Below are positions 1-6,746 of a stretch of 15,897 nt of DNA, one piece after another. The notes beneath the pieces were generated by a model. It saw only the letters and a list, made by a program, of their open reading frames with translations, did not search any database and was not told where the DNA came from. A program made the translations under genes and the position numbers. The stretch is from contig CAJTLD010000059.1 in NCBI GenBank assembly GCA_910577065.1, positions 1,037 to 16,933 of the forward strand, in the 5' to 3' direction. The stretch is from an uncultured Lachnospiraceae bacterium. Lineage in GTDB: Bacteria; Bacillota; Clostridia; Lachnospirales; Lachnospiraceae. Position 1 is the first letter of the stretch. Each line of letters begins with the position of its first letter.

Positions 1-1123
1 TGTGCCCGCCGCTCTCCTGCGCTTTTTCTGTATCCGTATCCTCTTTTGCCATATCCTTATGCAAAGAATCTTCCTTTAGTGCAGCTTCCGTTCCCTCCTC
101 CGTTTCCGTCACGGAATATGCCCCCTCATTTCCTCCGGCTGCTTTTTTGACGCCCGGATTGGTGCCAAACCCAACCAAACAGACAGCCACCAAAACAGCC
201 GCCAGACCCGCCGCATATGCCGCAGGCTTTTTATAACACATAATATGCTTCACCCTGCTTTTGGTATTTCCCTCCCCAAATGCCGTCGGCGTCCCGCGAA
301 ATCCACCCTTCCCGGCGGAAAGGGCTAACAGGGACATGCAATATTTTGCCCGGATATCTTCCTTTATCTGCCTCATCACGGTTTCGTCGCAGGACAGTTC
401 CATATCCTGTTCCGACGCAAGGAATGCAATCCATACCAGCGGATTAAACCAGTGAACCGTAAGCGCTGCAAACGCAAGCAGCTTTATAAACGGATCCCCC
501 CGTTTGATATGCGTTTTTTCGTGCAGAACAATATACTCCTGCTCCGTTTCGGACAAATAACCGGGCAAATAGATTTTAGGAGCCAGCACCCCCATAGCAA
601 ACGGCGTATCGATATAATCGGAAATATAAATATTTTCTGTGATACAGACAGCTCCCTGAAGCCTCCTTTTCAGCCGGACGGCAGAAATAAACCCATAGCT
701 TGCCATGCACGCCATGCCAAGCAGCCAGATAAAAGCCGCCGCATAAAACGCCGTTTCTTTCCGTCCGTCTGCCTGCGCGCCTTTTTCCGGCAAAGAGGCC
801 GCCCCGCCGCTCGGCGCGCCCTTTGTATCCTGGACAGAAGGTACGCCGGGCGCAACAGGCGTTTTCCCCAAAGCCTGCGTCTTTGCTTCAACCGGGTTTT
901 GCACCGCAGAAGATTCCCATATCCGCAAAACAGAAAACGGGGACGCTGCGGCAGCCGGGCACAGCAGCCGAAACAGCACAACGCTCCAGAGCAGGTAACA
1001 ATACAGTCTTGGCGCTCTTCTTAAAAACAGGCGGATTCCCAAAACCATACAGATAATGACGCCGGCCGTCATGCTCATATGCACTACCCGTGAAAAAATG
1101 CCGTATAAAATACCGTTCCCCAT
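1..1123 (-). CDS. blaR1: BlaR1/MecR1-type M56 membrane metallopeptidase (partial, 3' end beyond window)
   Basis: A membrane signal-transducing zinc protease of peptidase family M56, partner of the BlaI-type repressor encoded just upstream. The frame is open from an ATG at 1123 to the left edge, giving 374 residues and no stop, so the 3' end is missing. Visible parts: a membrane segment around residues 18-36, another around 42-60, a Pro/Ala/Gly-rich loop (about 70-122), a third membrane segment around 125-150, the zinc motif HEKTH at 201-205 followed by IKRGD, a third-ligand candidate Glu242 in DMELSCDE, and a last membrane segment around 300-320. An acidic Thr/Glu-rich linker follows, and the extracellular sensor that would come next lies outside the window. 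The start follows the blaI stop codon with no gap (TAA then ATG), and a GGGGAGGAAA ribosome binding site lies inside the blaI end. Known for the family: ligand binding outside activates the protease and leads to loss of the repressor. The ligand cannot be told from this part; a cell-wall antibiotic is only a guess. Confidence 0.88.
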   Translation of the reverse strand, partial: MGNGILYGIFSRVVHMSMTAGVIICMVLGIRLFLRRAPRLYCYLLWSVVLFRLLCPAAAASPFSVLRIWESSAVQNPVEAKTQALGKTPVAPGVPSVQDTKGAPSGGAASLPEKGAQADGRKETAFYAAAFIWLLGMACMASYGFISAVRLKRRLQGAVCITENIYISDYIDTPFAMGVLAPKIYLPGYLSETEQEYIVLHEKTHIKRGDPFIKLLAFAALTVHWFNPLVWIAFLASEQDMELSCDETVMRQIKEDIRAKYCMSLLALSAGKGGFRGTPTAFGEGNTKSRVKHIMCYKKPAAYAAGLAAVLVAVCLVGFGTNPGVKKAAGGNEGAYSVTETEEGTEAALKEDSLHKDMAKEDTDTEKAQESGGH

Positions 1124-1498
1124 TTACGTTTCCTCCCCTCTGTTTTGATGTTCCTCAATGATTTTTTGAATCTCTTCAATTTCTTTTTGCGACATCTTTT
1201 TTTTGGATGTAAAAGCCGCCAGGAAGCGGGGCAGCGAACCGTGAAACGTTTCTTCGACAAACCGCTCGCTCTGTCCCGCCAAAAAATCCTCTCTGCCGAC
1301 CAAAGACGTTACCTGGCCGTCCCTGTTCTGGAACAGGCCTTTTTCGCAAATGCGGCGCAAAACCGTATGCGTTGTGGATTTCTTCCAGTTTAACCTGGCT
1401 GCGCACAGCTTTACCAGTTCGCCGGACGGAATTGGCTCGTTTTCCCATATTAACTCGGCAAACCGCATTTCTACCTCTCCTAATCTATATTCTGCCAT
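1124..1498 (-). CDS. blaI: BlaI/MecI-family winged-helix repressor
   Basis: A 124-residue transcriptional repressor, the normal size for the BlaI/MecI/CopY family. The N-terminal winged helix is recognisable: LGEVEMRFAELIWE opens it, the recognition helix lies around residues 38-52 (NWKKSTTHTVLRRICEKG), and the wing follows with a QVTSLV strand. The C-terminal half (about 75-124) is the helical dimerisation region and ends in a Lys/Glu-rich helix. The start ATG at 1498 is preceded by a strong AAAGGAGG site. It is directly coupled to the M56 protease gene, whose ATG abuts this stop codon. Two palindromes of the type bound by this family lie in the promoter just upstream, so the pair is probably autoregulated. 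Known for the family: the dimer represses until the protease partner triggers its cleavage. No beta-lactamase or penicillin-binding protein gene is present in the window, so the regulated target is not visible. Confidence 0.9.
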   Translation of the reverse strand: MAEYRLGEVEMRFAELIWENEPIPSGELVKLCAARLNWKKSTTHTVLRRICEKGLFQNRDGQVTSLVGREDFLAGQSERFVEETFHGSLPRFLAAFTSKKKMSQKEIEEIQKIIEEHQNRGEET

Positions 1499-1544
1499 AA
1501 TTTCCTCCTTTCTGTATCTGCAAACGCGTTGGCAGGATTCATTG

Positions 1545-1561
1545 GTTTACACATTGTAAAC
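1545..1561. promoter_or_regulatory. BlaI-type operator 1 (promoter-distal)
   Basis: A 17-bp palindrome with 7-bp arms GTTTACA and TGTAAAC around a 3-bp centre. It has the TACA...TGTA core typical of BlaI/MecI operators. It lies between the predicted -10 element and the blaI start codon, where a bound dimer would block transcription. Its centre is 27 bp from that of operator 2. Recognition of the motif is from family knowledge; binding by this BlaI is inferred. Confidence 0.8.
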
Positions 1562-1570
1562 CACAGATTC

Positions 1571-1599
1571 AGTTTACATCATGTAAACCAAATTGTCAA
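1571..1599 (-). promoter_or_regulatory. blaI-blaR1 promoter
   Basis: On the minus strand a perfect -35 TTGACA (1594-1599) is followed by a 17-bp spacer and a -10 TAAACT (1571-1576). Transcription would start near 1564 and reach the blaI ATG at 1498. Operator 2 covers the spacer and the -10 element, and operator 1 lies at the expected transcription start. The -35 begins one base past the T-tract of the preceding gene's terminator, so the two signals are packed without slack. Confidence 0.75.
1572..1588. promoter_or_regulatory. BlaI-type operator 2 (inside promoter)
   Basis: A second 17-bp palindrome with identical arms GTTTACA and TGTAAAC and a different centre. It lies in the spacer of the blaI promoter and overlaps the -10 hexamer, so repressor binding would directly exclude RNA polymerase. 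Two identical-arm sites in tandem support a genuine, cooperatively bound operator region. Confidence 0.82.
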
Positions 1600-1645
1600 C
1601 AAAAAAAGCGAAATGTTTTTGTTTCGCCCCAAAACATTTCGCTTT
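1600..1645 (-). terminator. Intrinsic terminator of topB-mscS
   Basis: A perfect 15-bp stem (1631-1645 paired with 1605-1619) with an 11-nt loop is followed on the minus strand by a run of T's (1601-1607). It lies 16 bp after the MscS stop codon, so it ends the topB-mscS transcript and insulates it from the blaI promoter. On the plus strand the stem is not followed by T's, so it acts on the minus strand only. Confidence 0.9.
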
Positions 1646-1661
1646 CATTTGCCGTTTCCGC

Positions 1662-2453
1662 TTACGGCGCCCGCCTTTCTTGTGCCAATACCGTAACCGT
1701 CTGAAACGGGATCCGGATTCCGTTTTCCCGGAACGCTTCCACTAACTGTTCCCGGATATCGCTGCACGCCAGAAAGCTGTCGTCAAGCGTTTCCGTCCAC
1801 ACGGTTGTTTTTAATATAATCCCGTTTTGCGTATAGCCCTTAATAAAAACTTTATTGTCCGTTGTATTCAATGTCAGTTCATGCGCAATGCAGATTTTTT
1901 GCATACACTGCATCGCTTTTTTTATATCGGAATCGTATGCTATTTCAATTTCCATAAAATTCCCGATATTTTCCGTAAAATTCGTATTTGTAATCACCGC
2001 GGCGTCCATTACGGAATTGGGCACAATACAGCTTTCCCCGTTAAACTGCCGGATTACCGTATGGCGTATCGTGATATCCTTTACAATCCCTTCCGCTATT
2101 ACGCTGCTGCCCTGTACCACCCGGATTTTTTCATCCACGTTATAAGGCTTTGACATGGAAAGGGAAATCCCGCTGATCACATTAGAAAGCGCCTGCTGCG
2201 CGGCAAACGTTGCAATTGCGACCAAAAGAGAACTGCTCTGCAAAAGCGTCTTGCTGATATCCTTTGTAACTTCAAACTGCTGCGCAAGCGTGTAAAGCAC
2301 AACAATCATAACAATCACATTTGCTATACTTTTCATAAAACGCAGATGCACGGAATTGCGTTTTTTTGACATCAGCTTAAATACCAGGTTCACAACCCGG
2401 TTTATCAGCAGTTCTGCAAAAATAAACAATCCTATTTTCAAAAAAATATTCAT
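1662..2453 (-). CDS. MscS-family mechanosensitive ion channel
   Basis: A 263-residue small-conductance mechanosensitive channel homologue that would open in the cell membrane on hypo-osmotic shock to release solutes. Three hydrophobic segments are seen: about 3-26, 41-61 and the pore-lining helix about 70-100, which has the usual small-residue-rich stretch (LLVAIATFAAQQALSNVISG). The MscS beta domain follows with KPYNVDEKIRV, a GIVKDITIRHTVIRQFNG segment around 122-139, then IVPNSVM. The C-terminal alpha/beta vestibule domain ends in IPFQTVTVL. The length is close to E. coli MscS, so this is the minimal channel without extra domains. The start ATG at 2453 is preceded by a GGGGG-containing binding site. 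The stop of topB lies 45 bp upstream with no terminator, so the two genes are probably co-transcribed. The family assignment is firm; paralogue type (MscS or YnaI-like) cannot be decided. Confidence 0.88.
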   Translation of the reverse strand: MNIFLKIGLFIFAELLINRVVNLVFKLMSKKRNSVHLRFMKSIANVIVMIVVLYTLAQQFEVTKDISKTLLQSSSLLVAIATFAAQQALSNVISGISLSMSKPYNVDEKIRVVQGSSVIAEGIVKDITIRHTVIRQFNGESCIVPNSVMDAAVITNTNFTENIGNFMEIEIAYDSDIKKAMQCMQKICIAHELTLNTTDNKVFIKGYTQNGIILKTTVWTETLDDSFLACSDIREQLVEAFRENGIRIPFQTVTVLAQERRAP

Positions 2454-2498
2454 CCCGCACCCCCATGCACAGCCGCGAAAAACAGGCCTTCCAAAGCA

Positions 2499-4694
2499 TT
2501 ATTTTAAGTTCAGTTTTGCAAACGCCTCTGCAAACGCGTTATTGATCGGCTCTTTGGCCTCTTTTTTCTGCTTGTCCAGATACCGCTGCACGTCTTTTTT
2601 GCCTACGCCCGCCCCTTCTTTTTCACGGCGCGCTTTAAACGCAGACAGTTTTTCTTTATAGCCGCATGCACAGATAAAAGTTTCCTCTTCGCCTTTTACG
2701 TACATTTCCATCTTCTTATGGCATTTGGGACAGCGCGCGTTTGTCACCTTCGAAACCGTTTCCCTGTGGCCGCATTCCCTGTCCTGGCATACAAGCATTT
2801 TGCTGTTTTTGCCGTTGACGGAAAGCATCCTCTTGCCGCAGACGGGGCACTTTTTATTGGTCAGGTTGTCATGGCGGAACGTCCCTTGCCCCGTCTTAAT
2901 ATCCCCGGTAATTTCCACGGTGTATTCCCGAATGCTTTTTAAGAAATCTTCTTTTTTGATCCGCCCTTTTGCAATGCCGGAAAGCTTCATTTCCCATGCC
3001 GCCGTCAGTTCCGGTTTCTTTAGATCCGCCGGAACCAGTTCCAAAAGCTGTTTGGCTTTGGATGTAATAAAAATGTCCTTGCCCCTTTTTTCCATTAAAA
3101 AGGTGTTAAAAAGCTTGTCAATAATATCCGCGCGCGTAGCAACCGTACCAAGGCCTCCCGTCTCGCCGAGCGTTTTTGCCGCCGCCGCATCCTTTGTTTC
3201 CATGTATTTGACCGGGTTTTCCATTGCAGAAAGAAGCGTCGCTTCGTTAAACGGCGCAGGCGGCTTCGTCTTGCCGCTTGTCAGCTTCGCCTTCCCGGCG
3301 AAAAATGCCGCTCCCTTTTTGAGTTCCGGCAGGGCCTGTTCTTTTACGCCGCTCTCTTCCTCTTCTTCCTCGTCCAGATCCTGCGTCGTTTCATACGCTT
3401 CCTTCCAGCCCTGGCTTTTGACGATTTTCCCCTTTGCCACAAAAATTTCCCCTGCAGCTTCGCCCTGCATCGTCGTCTGCTCATACTCAAACGGCGGATA
3501 TAAAACCGCCATAAAGCGCCTGACAACCAAATCGTAAATCCTGCGTTCCTCTACGGTCATATGCTCGAACTGCACAAACTGCTCCGTCGGAATAATGGCG
3601 TGGTGATCGCTGACCTTTTTGTTGTCCACAAAGGATGCGTTCGTTTTGATTTGCTTCATGGAAAGGCTGCCCGCCATTTTTTTATAAGGACCTACGGCGC
3701 AGGCTTTTAATCGTTCTCTGATGGTTTCCGCTACATCCGTGCCGATATAGCGAGAATCGGTTCTGGGATAAGTGAGCACCTTGTGGTTTTCATACAGGCG
3801 CTGCATGATATTTAACGTTTCTTTTGCCGAATAGCCAAAGCGCTTGTTGGCGTCCCTCTGCAGTTCCGTCAGATCGTATAGACCCGGCGCAAACGATTTC
3901 TTGGAGGACTTTTCGATTGTTGTAACGGTTATTTTCTTACCGTTTAACGCCTGGCTCAGTTCCTGCATACGCTCCTTTTTTAATGTGCGGCTGCTTTTCG
4001 TTTTTTTATCCTGCCAGGTCCAGACTACGCCGCCGGCCTGCATGGTCAGGCCAAAATATTCCTGCGGCTTAAACTTCCGGATCTCCTCTTCCCGCCTGGC
4101 AATCATGGCAAGCGTAGGCGTCTGTACGCGGCCGCAGGAAAGCTGCGCGTTGTATTTGCAGGTCAGCGCGCGGGTAGCGTTGATGCCAACGAGCCAGTCC
4201 GCTTCGGCGCGCGCTTCGGCCGCGGCATAGAGATTGTTATATTCGCGCCCGTCCTTTAGGTTGGCGAAGCCTTCACGGATCGCCTTATCGGTAACCGAAG
4301 AAATCCAAAGGCGCTTTAACGGCTTCCTGCATCCGGCTTTTTCCAAAATCCAGCGCGCCACAAGTTCGCCTTCCCGGCCTGCGTCGGTGGCTATGACTAT
4401 CTGGCCGATATCCTTACGGTAAAGCTGTGTTTTGACGTCTTTATATTGTTTTGCGGTCTGCTTGATGACGACGAGCTGCATGCTCCCCGGCAGCATCGGC
4501 AGCGTTTCCAGATTCCACTGCGCATATTTTTTATCGTATTCTTCCGGATCCGCGAGCGTCACCAGATGGCCGAGCGCCCAGGTGACAACATAGTCTTTTC
4601 CCTCCATGGCGCCGGGAAGCTTTTTGGTACAGTGCAGTACGCGGGCAATGTCCCTGGCCACGGATGGTTTCTCTGCAATTACGAGTGATTTCAT
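2499..4694 (-). CDS. topB: DNA topoisomerase III (type IA)
   Basis: A type IA topoisomerase of 731 residues, close to the usual 720-730 of Firmicute chromosomal TopB. It relaxes negative supercoils and decatenates DNA through a 5'-phosphotyrosine link. The TOPRIM domain opens with LVIAEKPSVARDIARVL (Glu8) and has ATDAGREGELVARW (Asp104, Arg107, Glu108). SCGRVQTPTLAMI lies near 186-198. The catalytic tyrosine is Tyr309 in LTYPRTDSRY, and the SDHHAIIPT motif is near 362-370. There is an acidic run at 440-447. The C-terminus carries two zinc-ribbon four-Cys sets: C616/C619/C636/C641 and C655/C658/C675/C677. The tail is Lys-rich. ATG at 4694 is preceded by AAAGGAG and a clear promoter. Integrative elements also carry TopB homologues, but no conjugation or integration gene is nearby, so a housekeeping copy is more likely. 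It probably shares a transcript with the downstream channel gene. Confidence 0.95.
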   Translation of the reverse strand: MKSLVIAEKPSVARDIARVLHCTKKLPGAMEGKDYVVTWALGHLVTLADPEEYDKKYAQWNLETLPMLPGSMQLVVIKQTAKQYKDVKTQLYRKDIGQIVIATDAGREGELVARWILEKAGCRKPLKRLWISSVTDKAIREGFANLKDGREYNNLYAAAEARAEADWLVGINATRALTCKYNAQLSCGRVQTPTLAMIARREEEIRKFKPQEYFGLTMQAGGVVWTWQDKKTKSSRTLKKERMQELSQALNGKKITVTTIEKSSKKSFAPGLYDLTELQRDANKRFGYSAKETLNIMQRLYENHKVLTYPRTDSRYIGTDVAETIRERLKACAVGPYKKMAGSLSMKQIKTNASFVDNKKVSDHHAIIPTEQFVQFEHMTVEERRIYDLVVRRFMAVLYPPFEYEQTTMQGEAAGEIFVAKGKIVKSQGWKEAYETTQDLDEEEEEESGVKEQALPELKKGAAFFAGKAKLTSGKTKPPAPFNEATLLSAMENPVKYMETKDAAAAKTLGETGGLGTVATRADIIDKLFNTFLMEKRGKDIFITSKAKQLLELVPADLKKPELTAAWEMKLSGIAKGRIKKEDFLKSIREYTVEITGDIKTGQGTFRHDNLTNKKCPVCGKRMLSVNGKNSKMLVCQDRECGHRETVSKVTNARCPKCHKKMEMYVKGEEETFICACGYKEKLSAFKARREKEGAGVGKKDVQRYLDKQKKEAKEPINNAFAEAFAKLNLK

Positions 4695-4726
4695 ATTGTT
4701 CTCCTTTTTGTCAGGTTCTGTCTTTT

Positions 4727-4755
4727 ATTATAGTCTATCCGTCTGGTATCTTCAA
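4727..4755 (-). promoter_or_regulatory. topB promoter
   Basis: On the minus strand a TTGAAG -35 (4750-4755) and a perfect TATAAT -10 (4727-4732) are separated by 17 bp. They lie in the 77-bp gap between the deacetylase stop and the topB ATG. The 5' leader would be about 25 nt and contains AAAGGAG before the start codon. No terminator for the upstream deacetylase gene is visible in this gap, so some read-through is possible. Confidence 0.75.
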
Positions 4756-4771
4756 TGGTCAAAATCCGGCT

Positions 4772-5569
4772 TTACAAAAAATCGTTTAGCGACCCAAACG
4801 TATATCCCATCTCTTCCCACTTTGTCAGCAGTTCATCCATAATCTGCCCATTTGTCGAAGATGTGCTGTGCAAAAGCACAATCGCCCCCGGATGTATCCG
4901 CGGCAAAAGTTTTGCATACGCTTCGTCGGGCGTCGGCTGGTCGTCCTGATACCAGTCGACATATGCAAGGCTCCAGAAAAACGTATGGTATCCCATCTCT
5001 TTTGCCATTTTTAAATTTTCCATATTAAATTTCCCCTGCGGAGGACGGTACAGCTTTACCATTTCTTCCCCGGTAATCTCCTGATACAGCTTCTCCACAT
5101 CTTCCATTTCCTTCCCAAAAGACGTTTTATCGCTGATTTTGGACATATCCGGGTGATGGTAAGTATGGTTTCCGACCAAATGGCCTTCCTCTGCCATGCG
5201 CTTTACGATCTCCGGCGCGGTTTCCAAAAAATTCCCAACGACAAAAAAAGCGCCTGTCGCATTGTGTTTTTTCAGGGCGTCCATAATTTTTTCCGTATTG
5301 CCGTTTTCATAACCGCAGTCAAACGTTAAATAAATCACATTTTTCTCAGCGTCCCCCACATAATAAGCGTCTTCCTTTTCCAGTTCTGCGGCGCTGACAT
5401 TCCCGGTGGGCGTCGTCCCTTCTTCCCCAAAGCCTAACCCCCAGTTATCCGTCGCATTTTTCAGCGCTTTCGCTCCGCCAAACACCTCTACGATCTTAGC
5501 GGCGCCCGCCCCCGCTCCATACATAACCAGAAACAGCAGCAGTATCAACAGTGTTTTCTTATATTTCAT
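4772..5569 (-). CDS. pdaA: PdaA-like polysaccharide deacetylase (NodB domain)
   Basis: A carbohydrate esterase family 4 deacetylase, 265 residues from the chosen start. The N-terminus has a Lys-flanked hydrophobic segment (about 5-24), a signal anchor or signal peptide, so it acts outside the membrane or in the intermembrane space of a forespore. The NodB core starts near residue 77. Motif 1 is LTFDCGYENG (81-90), motif 2 is GNHTYHHPD (133-141), motif 3 is RPPQG (175-179), followed by WSLAYVDW and HPGAIVLLHS (226-235). The GYENG form, the VDW segment and the total length match the PdaA branch. That branch acts on MurNAc in peptidoglycan and is needed for muramic delta-lactam in spore cortex. 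The second Asp of TFDDG is replaced by Cys; PdaA proteins also vary here. A GTG at 5575 is in frame, but it overlaps the likely GGCAGG binding site, which favours ATG 5569. It stands alone, upstream of topB. The family is certain; the spore role is inferred. Confidence 0.88.
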   Translation of the reverse strand: MKYKKTLLILLLFLVMYGAGAGAAKIVEVFGGAKALKNATDNWGLGFGEEGTTPTGNVSAAELEKEDAYYVGDAEKNVIYLTFDCGYENGNTEKIMDALKKHNATGAFFVVGNFLETAPEIVKRMAEEGHLVGNHTYHHPDMSKISDKTSFGKEMEDVEKLYQEITGEEMVKLYRPPQGKFNMENLKMAKEMGYHTFFWSLAYVDWYQDDQPTPDEAYAKLLPRIHPGAIVLLHSTSSTNGQIMDELLTKWEEMGYTFGSLNDFL

Positions 5570-5594
5570 AAGCACCTGCCAAAAATTCTCTTAT

Positions 5595-5654
5595 TTCATT
5601 CTATGAAGCGTTTTTTGTTTCATTCTGATTTTGCATGAAATACAGGCAATGAAA
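5595..5654. repeat. Short repeat cluster upstream of the defence cassette
   Basis: The divergent region between the deacetylase and the cassette holds two 9-bp direct repeats TTTCATTCT (5594-5602 and 5618-5626). Complementary ATGAA or ATGAAA copies lie at 5603-5607, 5635-5640 and 5649-5654. They form two overlapping inverted repeats, TTCAT/ATGAA with a 3-bp spacer and TTTCAT/ATGAAA with an 11-bp spacer. They lie just upstream of the cassette -35 element. A regulator-binding function is possible but unproven, since the region is A+T-rich. Confidence 0.35.
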
Positions 5655-5669
5655 TTTTATTAAAAGCAG

Positions 5670-5698
5670 TTGAGAAAATCTTCCATTAGCGTTAAAAT
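5670..5698 (+). promoter_or_regulatory. Promoter of the three-gene cassette
   Basis: TTGAGA (5670-5675), a 17-bp spacer and TAAAAT (5693-5698) form a good sigma-A-type promoter. The leader would be about 30 nt, with GAGGAAA (5721-5727) as the ribosome binding site before the ATG at 5736. It is the only plus-strand promoter recognised in the window and matches the orientation of the cassette. An independent promoter is what one expects of a transferred defence unit. Confidence 0.65.
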
Positions 5699-5735
5699 TT
5701 AAAGTAACTTACGAAAGAACGAGGAAACAAAAATC

Positions 5736-6746
5736 ATGCTTTTAAATATTCCCGAAACAGGCGTAATAAAAAAACAAAGTTTTGAAATCAAACAAGATGT
5801 TTCCATCCTATACGGCTTCAACAACTGTGGAAAAACCACAATCCTAAAAGCGCTGGACCAAGTTTTTCAAAACCGGCTGATGGAACAGTTTATCCAGGGA
5901 CAAATCGGCGCATTGGCCATATATATTCCAACCAACCGGATTATTATTAGCGAAAATAACACGGATAAACTGCGGTTAAGGGACTGCGAAGAGTTCATCC
6001 ATTACCAGAAAGACAGTTATAAAGATTACAGCCTCCATCTAAAACGGCTGCGCGATCATCTTCTGGCAAATGAAGCAATACGCCGTTTTATCCGCCATGC
6101 CATCCGCAGGATTTTTGGAATTGATATCAAAGAAATCTTTGACCGGCACAGCGATGGAATTGAAAATATCATCCATATTTATCTAAACATAATATGGGCG
6201 ATGACCTGGGATACAGACGTTTCCTCTTTGACGGACACCTCCTTCCACAAGCTGCTGTCCCAAAAGCAGATCTATGTAATGATAGATGAAATCGAAATGT
6301 TTCTGCACGTAAATATCCAATCCAAATTGATAAACAGCATGAAAACAGATTTTTGCAGTTGCAGATTTATCCTGACCACGCACTCCCCTCTTTTGTTGAC
6401 AAGATATCAGGACTGCATGATATACAACATAAAAAACGGCCGTTTAGAACAAATTGAAGAAACTATGTACTATGAAGATTTGGATATAATATACGAACAG
6501 CTATTCGCAGTAGAAGAACTGCCGGCGGATATCAGAGAAGATATTAATTATCTTGGAACAGTAATTATGAATGTTCAAAATACAGACATCGAACGAATCA
6601 ACACTATTGTGGGCAAACTAAAAAAAGGATATCCCAATTTATTCAGAAGATACAACAAAATTATTACAAAAGCATTGCATATTGGAGAAAAAAATGATGA
6701 AATTAAACCGGACATACGCTCCCAAAGCGTTATCCAAAACGAATAA
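5736..6746 (+). CDS. ABC/SMC-type AAA ATPase of a putative defence cassette (PtuA-like)
   Basis: A 336-residue P-loop ATPase of the AAA_15/AAA_21 group (SMC/RecN/ABC-like), the class used as motor or sensor in many phage-defence systems. Walker A is GFNNCGKTT (27-35). A signature-like HSDG lies at 138-141. Walker B is YVMIDEIE (180-187) with catalytic Glu185. The H-loop is LTTHSPLL (213-220). The stretch between Walker A and the signature is short, without a long coiled coil. The C-terminal 100 residues look helical, and no TOPRIM or other nuclease domain is visible, which separates it from OLD/GajA proteins. It is first in a plus-strand set of three, and its last 53 bp overlap the HNH gene, so the two proteins are probably made together. 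The ATPase plus HNH pair matches the plan of Septu (PtuA/PtuB), although this protein seems shorter than PtuA proteins as I recall them. The ATPase assignment is firm; the defence role is inferred from context. Confidence 0.85.
   Translation: MLLNIPETGVIKKQSFEIKQDVSILYGFNNCGKTTILKALDQVFQNRLMEQFIQGQIGALAIYIPTNRIIISENNTDKLRLRDCEEFIHYQKDSYKDYSLHLKRLRDHLLANEAIRRFIRHAIRRIFGIDIKEIFDRHSDGIENIIHIYLNIIWAMTWDTDVSSLTDTSFHKLLSQKQIYVMIDEIEMFLHVNIQSKLINSMKTDFCSCRFILTTHSPLLLTRYQDCMIYNIKNGRLEQIEETMYYEDLDIIYEQLFAVEELPADIREDINYLGTVIMNVQNTDIERINTIVGKLKKGYPNLFRRYNKIITKALHIGEKNDEIKPDIRSQSVIQNE

Noticed and set aside
452..1024. A 190-codon plus-strand open frame
   Set aside because: It lies antisense to the M56 protease gene, whose minus-strand frame has clear HEKTH and membrane segments. 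The plus-strand product is Arg/Pro/Cys-rich with no recognisable domain.
2725..3537. A 270-codon plus-strand open frame
   Set aside because: It is opposite topB and consists of low-complexity Ser/Phe-rich sequence, a by-product of the codon use on the other strand.
5570..5735. A sigma-G-type promoter for the deacetylase gene
   Set aside because: A GAATG ... CATAGAA pair can be read on the minus strand, but the spacing (15 bp) and the last bases of the -10 do not fit the consensus.
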